NCBI RefSeq assembly: GCF_000940805.1
Contig: NZ_CP007142.1
Location: 1,340,593-1,404,592 of the forward strand
Direction: 5' to 3'
DNA: 64,000 nt
Origin: Gynuella sunshinyii YC6258
GTDB lineage: Bacteria > Pseudomonadota > Gammaproteobacteria > Pseudomonadales > Natronospirillaceae
Within the stretch, counting starts at the first letter, position 1; each line of letters begins with the position of its first letter. The translations under genes and the position numbers were made by a program. The notes beneath the pieces were generated by a model. It saw nothing but the letters and a program-made list of their open reading frames with translations, did not search any database and was not told the DNA's origin. Shown piece after piece: positions 34,379 through 42,896 of this stretch.

Positions 34379-37300
34379 TTATTGCGCGCCACTGACAAGC
34401 ATGAAGCTGACATCGGAAATGCCCATTTGTCGCAATGCTGCCACCTCGTTCTGAATCATCGATTGCTGACCCAGGCAATCGTGCGCCTGTACAAAGGGCA
34501 TTAGATATTCAGCGCTGCGGCTTTTTTCGAGCAGGGGTTGCAGCAGTTCAACAGCTGCCTGACAGGCCTGCCGTTTATGCTCCCCATTTTGGTTTTGATC
34601 ATCCAGCCGGGCACGCATCAACTTGAGTTCTGCCAGCGCCTGTAATGCGTAGCTGGAAAAAGTGTCGGTCGATTGTGCTACATCAAGCTGTGTCTCTGCC
34701 TGTTCGATAAGCACCTTGCTTTTCGACCAGTCACGTTTTACCTGATAGTACTGAATCGTGTCGATCAGGGTCGATGGATCAATCGCGGCATTTTCTAAAA
34801 TGTGGCCCATGGACGCTTCAATCATGGCAGTCAGGTCCGCGTCGTCAGGATGCCCCTTGTTTGCCTGCAATAGTCGCTGGAAGGCTTTCAGTCCCAGCAG
34901 ATAGTCCTGCCATCCGCTATTTTCAGGATCCTGAATCAATCCTTTTTCCATCATGGTGATGGCCTGGTCCACTTTATCACTGGCCTGATGATACTCAGTG
35001 CGGTAATGCAGCATTCTGGCCTGTTGGGTGTATGAGTAAGCCAGACTCTCAATAATGTTGGCATTGTCAGGTTCCCGCTCAAGTGCCTTCTCCAGTTCCT
35101 GCTGACCATTCAGGTTCAGCTCAATGGCCTGTTGCAGGTCACCAAGATGTTTGGCGACTGAGCCCAGCCATGACAGAGTGTCTGCCTGATTCATGTGTAG
35201 GGTTTCATCGTCGGGTTCCATCTGGATGGCCTGTCGGGTATAGGACAGTGAAGACTGGAATGCTGTTTGTGCCGCTGGATAATTCTGTTGTTCCAGATAT
35301 AGGGAGCCCATCGTACTGTGGGCATCTGACAGTTCGAGAATGGCATCCAGGCTGTCGGGTGCCAGCGCATACATGCGCTCGCTGTAGTTCCGGTAGGTGT
35401 CAAACCATACCAGTGCGGCGTCCAGGTTCCAGTCATCATATTCAAGTTGACCGAGCCAGAAAGCGTTGGCTCCCGACTCCTTGAGCAGATCCAGATTGTC
35501 TTTTTGTTGCTGAACCAATCGTTGCAGCACAGAACTGGCTGCCTCAAAAGCCTGTCTGGCTTCATCAGTCCGGTCTCTTGAATAAGCCACTTCACCGATG
35601 GCTCCGAGGGTTTGTGCCTGATGAAACATCGACTTGAAGCTGAGGTCGTTTTTCAAAAAGGGCAGGAATGTATCCTGATTGCTTTGTTGCTCCAGACTAC
35701 TGAAATAAGCCAGTGCCTCATTGCTGATACCATCGAGCAGGTCCATGCGTTTGACGCTTCTGAGCTTGTCGGCAAACTCACCGACCATGAAACCGAGCAG
35801 GTTTTCAGCTTCCAGACGTTTCTGACGAGCCAGGGTTTCAGCCTGATGGCTGCGGATGCTCATAAATACCGAAGTCAGTGTCAGTGTGCACAGCAACGCA
35901 ATCACGGCCCGGTTGAGCCAATGCCGAAACTCTGCCCGTCTGGCCGAGGCTTTGATCAGTTCCCGTTCCGATACATCCAGCACAAACAGGTTTTGCTCCT
36001 GCAGTTCCTGTGCTTCCTGCAGAGGTTTTCCCTGTGCCAGTAGAAAATCCTGACTACGTTGTTCCTGTTGCCAGCGCTGTGCCTGTTGTTGCAACCGGGT
36101 TTTGACAGCCAGGCTGTCGCGATGGTCTCTGATCCATGTCTGTACCCGGGGCCAGTGTTGCCATAGTGCTTCGTGGCAGACGCTGAAACAGGGTTCATCA
36201 TGATAAAGGTGTGAAACCAGTAGCCGGTGATCAATCAGTGCCTGCACCAGTTCTATCTGATCCGGATGTTGTAATTGCGCCCAGGCAGCGGTACGGCTGG
36301 TAATGCTTTTGCCATCGTCGGTCATGGTCAGCAGCATGGGCAGTATTCCGGACAGAGCTGCCTGGTGGTTAGCGGGCAAACTCAGGAAAATTTCTTCAGC
36401 CTTGCGACCAATCGCACCTTCTATTCCCCCCAGTTGCTGATAGACCGATACCAGTAGTTCATCATCAGAGGAGCGCTGCTGATACAAGGCTTCCAGGGTG
36501 TATTGCAGCATCGGCAGGGAGTCAGGATGGCCCGATGCGTCGGCACAGAGTATTTCGTCCAGTGGCATCTGTGTTACGGGGTCTCGTGCCCAGGCCAGCC
36601 CGGCAGCGGTAGCTGGCAGCCTGATCATCTGCATCAGTTCCAGTCGCGTGGGCGGCATAAGATCGAATACCGCGCCGCTGGCTTTTACCGCCATCAGGAT
36701 CGGGTGACCCACGATCAGTGGATAAAAGTCATTTCGACAGGCACTGAAGATCAAGATGCAACCGGAGCGGGCCAGATAATCAATAATATTCAGAAATTGA
36801 TCCCGCTCTTCCGTGCTGAATAGCGGTGAAGACAATAAGACTTCAAGACGATCGATAAACAGTGATAATTGGGGGTGAGCATAGCTTGTTTCCGTGACAG
36901 CGATGCGCTGCCGGCAGATATCAATGACCTCATCAATCTGTTCGGTAATCATTGTCACCAGTGTTTCGGCGCTGCACCCCTCGAATAACGGGGTGCCGTC
37001 AATTTCCCAATCCAGCATTGCCGCTGCCAGATCCATAAACAGCTGATGCTTACCAATATCTGCAAAGTCAAGACTCGTGTGTGACAATACCCCAATGCCA
37101 TCATAACCTTTGCGATCTTCCAGAGCGGGAATAACCCCCGCATTCAGCAGAGATGATTTACCGCTGCCGCTGGGGCCAAGAATGAGACAGAATGTATGAC
37201 CGTTACTGACCTGTCCGGAGAGCTGTTGCAACAATGTAACAATCTGTTCGTTGCGGCCAAAAAATACCGCAGCATCACCGCTGGAAAATGCGCGTAAGCC

Positions 37301-37666
37301 AGGAAATGGCGATTTGTTTTGCCATAGTTCGGTGACCGTTTCAGATGCAGGAAAACTTAATTCGGCAACAATACGGTAACCACGTTTACGAATGGTCTCG
37401 ACATACAGGGGTTCACTGGGTTTATCCCCCAATGCCCGACGTAATTGATTGATGGCCTTGTGAACCGGGTTATCGCCGATCTCAGTATTGCCCCAGCATT
37501 GCTGGACAATTTCGTCAGCACTCAATGGTTGACCTTTCTGGCTCGACAGTGCTACCAGGACATCCATGACTCTTGGTTCAAGTTGGCGCACAGTTTCGCC
37601 ACGACGAATCGTATTGGTCTTTGGTGATACCTGCCATTCACCAATGAAAAACGGATGGTCATTCAT
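34379..37666 (-). CDS. winged-helix / STAND NTPase / membrane helix / TPR protein
   Basis: 1095 residues. Residues 1-103 form an OmpR/ToxR-type winged helix (YVETIRKRGYRIVAE is its typical end). About 118-500 is an nSTAND1-like NTPase: the entry motif SPFPGLRAFSSGDAAVFFGR, Walker A GPSGSGKS at 164-171, and a degenerate Walker B SLFIDRLEVLL. One hydrophobic helix lies at about 580-602 (AVIALLCTLTLTSVFMSI), followed by a charged coil. The C-terminal 400 residues are TPR-like repeats, presumably on the other side of the membrane. The architecture suggests a membrane-bound one-component regulator, CadC/ToxR-like, with an NTPase switch and a TPR sensor. Target genes are not known; the DP-EP gene downstream is the first candidate partner. 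Confidence 0.8.
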   Translation of the reverse strand: MNDHPFFIGEWQVSPKTNTIRRGETVRQLEPRVMDVLVALSSQKGQPLSADEIVQQCWGNTEIGDNPVHKAINQLRRALGDKPSEPLYVETIRKRGYRIVAELSFPASETVTELWQNKSPFPGLRAFSSGDAAVFFGRNEQIVTLLQQLSGQVSNGHTFCLILGPSGSGKSSLLNAGVIPALEDRKGYDGIGVLSHTSLDFADIGKHQLFMDLAAAMLDWEIDGTPLFEGCSAETLVTMITEQIDEVIDICRQRIAVTETSYAHPQLSLFIDRLEVLLSSPLFSTEERDQFLNIIDYLARSGCILIFSACRNDFYPLIVGHPILMAVKASGAVFDLMPPTRLELMQMIRLPATAAGLAWARDPVTQMPLDEILCADASGHPDSLPMLQYTLEALYQQRSSDDELLVSVYQQLGGIEGAIGRKAEEIFLSLPANHQAALSGILPMLLTMTDDGKSITSRTAAWAQLQHPDQIELVQALIDHRLLVSHLYHDEPCFSVCHEALWQHWPRVQTWIRDHRDSLAVKTRLQQQAQRWQQEQRSQDFLLAQGKPLQEAQELQEQNLFVLDVSERELIKASARRAEFRHWLNRAVIALLCTLTLTSVFMSIRSHQAETLARQKRLEAENLLGFMVGEFADKLRSVKRMDLLDGISNEALAYFSSLEQQSNQDTFLPFLKNDLSFKSMFHQAQTLGAIGEVAYSRDRTDEARQAFEAASSVLQRLVQQQKDNLDLLKESGANAFWLGQLEYDDWNLDAALVWFDTYRNYSERMYALAPDSLDAILELSDAHSTMGSLYLEQQNYPAAQTAFQSSLSYTRQAIQMEPDDETLHMNQADTLSWLGSVAKHLGDLQQAIELNLNGQQELEKALEREPDNANIIESLAYSYTQQARMLHYRTEYHQASDKVDQAITMMEKGLIQDPENSGWQDYLLGLKAFQRLLQANKGHPDDADLTAMIEASMGHILENAAIDPSTLIDTIQYYQVKRDWSKSKVLIEQAETQLDVAQSTDTFSSYALQALAELKLMRARLDDQNQNGEHKRQACQAAVELLQPLLEKSRSAEYLMPFVQAHDCLGQQSMIQNEVAALRQMGISDVSFMLVSGAQ

Positions 37667-38650
37667 GTTGTAAACCCCTTAAGTGGCAAAATGGCCAACA
37701 GATACGCATTGTTTCGGGGCAACAATTTTAATAATGGCAGAACATGATCTGTCATTCGTACTTCCGTATTGGTCTTCAGGTAGATTCTGGTTGGAGATCT
37801 GTCAGCAGTCAGACATTAATGCCACCATAAAGGAGCTGTTGAAACTTTGTCAATCGCGATGCCGGATAAATTTTCAGTATCGGGTTTTCAGTTTGTATAC
37901 TTATTAACCGACCAGTCTGGAATGCTGATTCTATATTGGTGTATCTGTGTCTCACAGAGAGCTGATAATGTTTGCATCAGGGTTGCCTGGGTTACTTATA
38001 AATATGACAAATATGCAACATGAGCCATGTTTGTTTTGCATGGTTTGATTGTTAACAAGACGTGAAAAATTTCATGCCGGGAACAATTTATGGCAACGAG
38101 GGTTGGCTCTTGACTCATCAGCATGTAAACCAAATCGGCATTTGTGGAAAAATTTTGCATTAGAAGATAATTTTTATGACTCAGAATAATTATTTTCGTC
38201 GCCAATGATGCGCTAGAAACCTGCTAAAGGCGATTGGTTATGGATGATGGGTGTCGGGTTACTCGCATAACTATGCATTACTCTGGCTTTTTCACTGACA
38301 TCCACAGAGTACTCTTTAGTGTAAAAACAAAGGGTTGGAATTTTTTGTAGCAGGCGTGTTGAGTTTTCGAAGATATACTCCTGCTCATTCATATCTCAAA
38401 AAGTATATTAAATTATTTCTGACTGATTTATAAAACGCATGCAGCCAACAGCATGGTGTTTTTTAAGATGAATTCTGATCTGGTTATGTGTTCGATTTTT
38501 GACTTCCGGAAATTAACCATATGAATATTGCACAAAGATGTTGTTATTGTCTGTATAGGCACATGGATTTTATGCTGTTGCTGTACTTTAAATGTTTATG
38601 AGTGTTTTATTTGGTTTTCTCCGAAGAGGCTGCTTAACAGGAAAATTACT
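37667..38650. other. 984-bp AT-rich non-coding stretch
   Basis: This is the largest gap in the window. It should contain the promoter of the winged-helix/STAND gene at its left end and that of the acetyltransferase at its right end. Its base composition is clearly richer in A and T than the surrounding genes. The only open frames are short and lack ribosome sites, and I found no tRNA or clear hairpin. It may hold an unrecognised small RNA or the trace of a lost gene. Confidence 0.4.
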
Positions 38651-39091
38651 ATGTCGTATGTAATCAGGGCATATAGTGACGCTGACCAGGAATCCGTTTT
38701 ATCTGTTTGGGAAAGTGGTAACCGGCAGGCTCATCCATTCTTAAGCAACGAATTTATTCAACAGGTTCGCGAGATCATTCCGACGGATTACCTTCCAAAC
38801 GCGGACACCTGGGTGGCTGAAGTGGATAAACAGGTGGTTGGTTTTATGTCTCTGCTGGGACATGAGGTGGGAGCTTTGTTTGTCGACCCGACGTATCAGG
38901 GGATGGGAATAGGCCGAGCATTGTTGGATAAACCCGCCACTCTGCACAGGACTCTGGAGCTTGAAGTATTTTGTGACAATCTCAAAGGTAAGCGATTTTA
39001 TGACTTATATGGTTTTGAGGTGTTGTGTCGGAAACCTCATCCTGAGACCGGTTTTCCGGTATATCGTGTGAGATATACCGTCGCTGAATAA
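38651..39091 (+). CDS. GNAT-family N-acetyltransferase
   Basis: 146 residues from the ATG at 38651, which opens directly with the GNAT pattern MSYVIRAYSDADQESVLSVW; a start 41 codons upstream would add an unrelated Cys-rich stretch. The acetyl-CoA-binding block is LFVDPTYQGMGIGRALLD (about 75-92), and the late GKRFYDLYGF segment (about 115-124) is also typical. It transfers an acetyl group from acetyl-CoA to an amine; the acceptor is unknown. It is flanked by about 1 kb and 0.8 kb of AT-rich non-coding DNA, which fits recent acquisition. Confidence 0.85.
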   Translation: MSYVIRAYSDADQESVLSVWESGNRQAHPFLSNEFIQQVREIIPTDYLPNADTWVAEVDKQVVGFMSLLGHEVGALFVDPTYQGMGIGRALLDKPATLHRTLELEVFCDNLKGKRFYDLYGFEVLCRKPHPETGFPVYRVRYTVAE

Positions 39092-39523
39092 ACGATTAAT
39101 GATGTCAGAGAACAGTTGTCTGTGCCATGTTACGTAATGAGCCATGATCCATTTATCTACGACTAGAAATAGAAAATGATATTGGCCTTCTGCAGACAAG
39201 TTTTCGCCTTCAAGACCAATCTATTCAAACCGCTGTTGCCTGGATCACTGAGTTGTGCTGATTATGAGTACGACCTCACTTCTCCCTTCATTTTACCTGC
39301 CAGGACATTGCCTGAACGCGTTGCAATACTGTGTTCATAGAGGCATTCTGTAAGTTCCGGGGGATAAGCAGGGGCTAAAATACTCACCATGGGTCGAATG
39401 TGGAATCCTTAGCATCGGTTCAAAGGGGGATAGAGTTCGATGCTGTCGGTCAAGTGTCAGTGTAAATAAACTCATGCTGGCTCACATTAATTGATTTTCT
39501 AATTCCTTAATCACCGACATTTT

Positions 39524-39551
39524 TTGCACCGGGCCTCTTTTTTAATACAAT
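39524..39551 (+). promoter_or_regulatory. predicted sigma-70 promoter upstream of hscC
   Basis: TTGCAC (39524-39529) and TACAAT (39546-39551) are separated by 16 bp. A transcript from here would carry a leader of about 300 nt before the chaperone start. Confidence 0.45.
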
Positions 39552-39588
39552 TGTTCTGTTCATAGTCAAGGATATAGCGGGTAACGGA

Positions 39589-39861
39589 ATGCAGCTAAAC
39601 GACACGATTCATTTAAAAACAGCCTATTGCCAAGTCTTGGACCGGCTATTGCGGCGTATCCGAATAGATGTCGCCTTTTCCCTCATACCACCACCACCGT
39701 ACCATGTCATGTCCCTTGCAGGACTTTGCTTTTATGGCAGAGTCGGAAATACCTGCCTTCGCAATGAAAGGCAGGTGCATAACTTTTATACCGACACCCC
39801 CCAAAAGTACGGGATGTTTCCGTTTTTATTGAGCTTTCAGCGATTGAGGAGCAAGGATTGA
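39589..39861 (+). CDS. possible leader ORF overlapping the hscC start
   Basis: A 90-codon frame starting at ATG 39589 (a weak GGGTAACGGA lies upstream) ends in TGATG, sharing its last base with the ATG of hscC. The sequence resembles no family and its composition (Pro run, several Cys) is unlike neighbours, so it may be chance. If translated it would couple to the chaperone gene. Confidence 0.2.
   Translation: MQLNDTIHLKTAYCQVLDRLLRRIRIDVAFSLIPPPPYHVMSLAGLCFYGRVGNTCLRNERQVHNFYTDTPQKYGMFPFLLSFQRLRSKD
39751..39776 (+). promoter_or_regulatory. hairpin in the hscC leader
   Basis: ACCTGCCTT and AAGGCAGGT form a perfect 9-bp stem with an 8-base loop, 85 bp before the hscC start. No T run follows directly, so it is more likely a leader structure than a terminator. 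Confidence 0.45.
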
Positions 39862-41561
39862 TGAGCATTATCGGCATTGACCTGGGAACTACAAACAGTG
39901 CCTGTGGATATTGGAAAGAAGATGGAATTGAGTTGATACCCAATCGGTTTGGTGAATACCTTACGCCGTCCGTTGTGGGAATCGATGAAACCGGAGAGCT
40001 GATTGTGGGCAAGTTTGCCAAGATCCGTCGTATGGTGGAACCGGCATCCTGTGCTGCTACGTTCAAACGTTATATGGGGAGCAGGCAACAGATCAAACTG
40101 GGACAGCAGGTTTATTCCCCCGTTGAGTTATCCGCCATGGTATTGAAAAGCCTGCGGGATGATGCCGAGGTATTTCTTGGGGAGCCGGTCAGTGAAGCCA
40201 TTATCAGTGTCCCTGCTTACTTTAATGACATTCAACGCAAGGCAACCAAAGCAGCGGCTGAACTGATCGGCCTGAAAGTGGATCGTCTGATCAATGAACC
40301 AACCGCTGCGGCGCTAGCGTACGGCCTGCACGAAAAACCTGAAGACGCTAAATTCATCATCCTCGATCTAGGGGGCGGTACGTTTGACGTGTCGTTGATG
40401 GAATATTTTGATGGTGTACTTGAAGTGCATGCCACGGCCGGTGACAACTTTCTCGGTGGTGAGGATTTTCTGGAGATTTTGGTTGATTTGTATCTGAGCA
40501 AACTTGGGCGTACACAGCAGGGATTGTCCAGAGTACAGGTTCGCCAGTTATATGCCACGCTGGAACAGGCCAAGCACACTTTAAGTACTGAGCGGGCCGT
40601 TAAGATACCCGGTTTTCTGTCATCGAGTGATGTTGATATTGACATCACCCGGGATGAATTTGCTCATGCCAGTCAGCCGCTGCTGGCCCGTATTCAGGTG
40701 CCGATCGAACGAACACTGCGGGATGCTGGTACCCACCCTGATGAGCTGAGCGAAATCATTCTGGTGGGAGGAGCCACCCGGATGCAGGTGTTTCGCTCTC
40801 TGGTGGCAAGACTGTTTCAGCGTATGCCATCGATTCATCTTGATCCCGATCTTATTGTTGCCCGTGGAACTGCAATTCAGGCCGGCCTGAAAGAAAAAAA
40901 CCAGGCTTTGGAGGATGTTGTTCTGACAGATGTCTGCCCCTACAGTCTGGGGACTGCTGTGATTAACGATAATGATCAGCGGGGAGATATGGGGGCACTG
41001 TTTTCACCGATCATTGAACGTAACTGCACTGTGCCTGTCAGTATCGTCCGGCGTTATTACACGGCGGCTGATCATCAGAAAAAAATTCTGGTGGATGTAT
41101 ATCAGGGTGAAAGCCGGTTGGTGAAGAACAATATCAAACTTGGCGGTCTTGAGGTGAAAGTACCGACGGGCCGGCGAGGTGAAGAGTCCATTGATGTGCG
41201 CTTCAGTTATGACATGAACGGATTATTGGAAGTGGATGTGACAGTTGTATCCACAGGGCTAAAGACCAGTATGCTGATTCAGAATGCGGATTCCAATCTC
41301 ACTGAAAAGGAGTTGATCGACAGCAGCGAACGTCTTGCAGCGCTGAAATTCCACCCACGCGATCTGGAAATGAACAAGGAACTGATTGCCCGGGCGGAGA
41401 GACTATATGAAAGCAGTCTGGAAGAAGATCGGATCGAAATTCAGCACCTTATTCGCTACTTTGAGTCCGAACTGGAAACCCAGATTCCCCATCGGGTGGA
41501 GGCCGCGACGCAGCAGTTTGTCCGTTTCTTGGAAGCGTTGGAATCCAACAGCATTTTTTAG
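39861..41561 (+). CDS. hscC: HscC-type Hsp70 chaperone
   Basis: 566 residues from ATG 39861; an upstream in-frame TTG is less likely. This is shorter than DnaK (about 640) and matches HscC, which lacks part of the C-terminal lid. The nucleotide-binding domain has IGIDLGTTNSACGYW (phosphate 1), INEPTAAALAYGL (connect) and ILDLGGGTFDVSLMEY (phosphate 2). The substrate domain runs from about 375. It is followed after 12 bp by a gene for a J-like protein, the expected co-chaperone partner. HscC proteins act in specialised folding or regulation; the clients are unknown. Confidence 0.9.
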   Translation: MSIIGIDLGTTNSACGYWKEDGIELIPNRFGEYLTPSVVGIDETGELIVGKFAKIRRMVEPASCAATFKRYMGSRQQIKLGQQVYSPVELSAMVLKSLRDDAEVFLGEPVSEAIISVPAYFNDIQRKATKAAAELIGLKVDRLINEPTAAALAYGLHEKPEDAKFIILDLGGGTFDVSLMEYFDGVLEVHATAGDNFLGGEDFLEILVDLYLSKLGRTQQGLSRVQVRQLYATLEQAKHTLSTERAVKIPGFLSSSDVDIDITRDEFAHASQPLLARIQVPIERTLRDAGTHPDELSEIILVGGATRMQVFRSLVARLFQRMPSIHLDPDLIVARGTAIQAGLKEKNQALEDVVLTDVCPYSLGTAVINDNDQRGDMGALFSPIIERNCTVPVSIVRRYYTAADHQKKILVDVYQGESRLVKNNIKLGGLEVKVPTGRRGEESIDVRFSYDMNGLLEVDVTVVSTGLKTSMLIQNADSNLTEKELIDSSERLAALKFHPRDLEMNKELIARAERLYESSLEEDRIEIQHLIRYFESELETQIPHRVEAATQQFVRFLEALESNSIF

Positions 41562-41573
41562 TGAGGGAGGATT

Positions 41574-42782
41574 ATGTCAGCCTGGACCGTTCTGGGAATA
41601 GAACCTACCGATGATGCCAGAGCCATCAAGCTTGCTTACTCGTCGGCGCTGAAAAAATGCCGACCTGATGAGGATCCTGATGGCTTTCAGGCCCTGCACC
41701 GGGCTTATAAAACCCTGAGTCGTCAGGTTGGCAAATCATCCGCCGTTAAAGCAGCCAGTCAGGTAGAGGATGATCCGGTACCAGCTGATACCTCGTCTGC
41801 TGTTGTGCCGACGCCTGAAAACGTTGCTGCCGTTATTACTGCTGCCAGGGTTGAGGATGATGCCGATTCGTGGGCTCCTGAAGCTGATCAGCCGGTTGTG
41901 ATCCTGTCGCCCGTATTTGATGATGTCGAAACCACACAGCAGGTAGCACACATTGAAGTACAGACGCTGGTGGATGAACTGTATGAATTACTTTGCCAGT
42001 TTGCTGAAGCGGGTTTTGAGCGCTCCCTACAGCGACTGGCATATCAGGCACTTGATCTGACTTTGTTGGAACAACGGCGCTTTACTGTCGAAACGTTTGA
42101 ATGTCTGCTGCGGTTGGAGCGGAAAGTACCGGTGGTATACCGGAACCTGTTTGACAGCGAGGCGTTGTATACGTTGTTGCAGCAGATGAACTGGTTACAG
42201 CAGCGGACATTGCTGGAGCAGGAATGTGATCTGAATGAGACTGATCGACAGCTGACACTGATCCAGGAGTATCTTAAAAAGCATCAACGTGGCCTGCTTC
42301 GTGATCAGCGTGAACGGAAAGCGCGGCAGCGTCAACAGGCGGCTGAGGCCATTCAGCAGCAGGCGATGGAGTTCAACAAGCAGAAAGCTGCTATGGCTAA
42401 TCGTTGTCTGGCCTACCTGCTGGATCTCATGCTTGTCAATCTGGGTGCGGTATTATTTGCCGGATTGCTGACCTTCAATGTTCCGGAAAGGTCTTTGGGA
42501 ACAATGGTGCTGATGGAACTGGCCGGCTATTTCACCTACTTTATTTTCTTCGAGTATCAATACGGCTGTACTCCCATGAAACGCCTGTTAAGGATGACAG
42601 TTATCAACCGTGCGGGCGGGAATCCAGGGTTCTGGCATATCGTATGGCGTACTTTCAGTCTGTTTCTATCGTTTATCACGCTCAAGTTGTTTTTTATCCA
42701 TTTGTATTTCTGGTGGTCTAAAAAAGGAGCCTTGCACGATACTTTCAGTCGGACTTATGTGATTAAACGGGCTCGTTCATAA
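41574..42782 (+). CDS. J-domain-like (HscD-type) protein fused to a C-terminal RDD membrane domain
   Basis: 402 residues. The N-terminus (about 1-52) is J-domain-like, MSAWTVLGIEPTDDARAIKLAY, with the loop motif RPD at 30-32 in place of the canonical HPD, as I would expect for the HscC partner group. A long charged, coil-rich linker covers about 60-270. The C-terminal 130 residues form an RDD membrane domain, about three hydrophobic helices with LAYLLDLMLVNLGAVLFAG. It begins 12 bp after hscC, so the two are co-transcribed. The RDD part would tether the chaperone partner to the inner membrane. The Arg for His change leaves its ATPase stimulation uncertain. Confidence 0.8.
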   Translation: MSAWTVLGIEPTDDARAIKLAYSSALKKCRPDEDPDGFQALHRAYKTLSRQVGKSSAVKAASQVEDDPVPADTSSAVVPTPENVAAVITAARVEDDADSWAPEADQPVVILSPVFDDVETTQQVAHIEVQTLVDELYELLCQFAEAGFERSLQRLAYQALDLTLLEQRRFTVETFECLLRLERKVPVVYRNLFDSEALYTLLQQMNWLQQRTLLEQECDLNETDRQLTLIQEYLKKHQRGLLRDQRERKARQRQQAAEAIQQQAMEFNKQKAAMANRCLAYLLDLMLVNLGAVLFAGLLTFNVPERSLGTMVLMELAGYFTYFIFFEYQYGCTPMKRLLRMTVINRAGGNPGFWHIVWRTFSLFLSFITLKLFFIHLYFWWSKKGALHDTFSRTYVIKRARS

Positions 42783-42896
42783 CAGGCTCGAAACTGTCAG
42801 AAAATAATCTTGTCTAATGTTGGTATCAGCATTACTGAGGGCAGACCTCCAAAGATACGATTGGATTATCGACATGCTGTCCGGGTAAGGTTGTTC

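Larger units (their letters stand above)
39092..39860. other. 769-bp gap upstream of the HscC-type chaperone
   Basis: The gap contains a predicted promoter at 39524-39551, a possible small leader ORF at 39589-39861 and a hairpin at 39751-39776. The left 430 bp show no gene or clear structure. Confidence 0.4.

Noticed and set aside
37683-38205. short frames in the large gap considered as small genes
   Set aside because: They are 60-75 codons, without ribosome sites or recognisable sequence, in AT-rich DNA.
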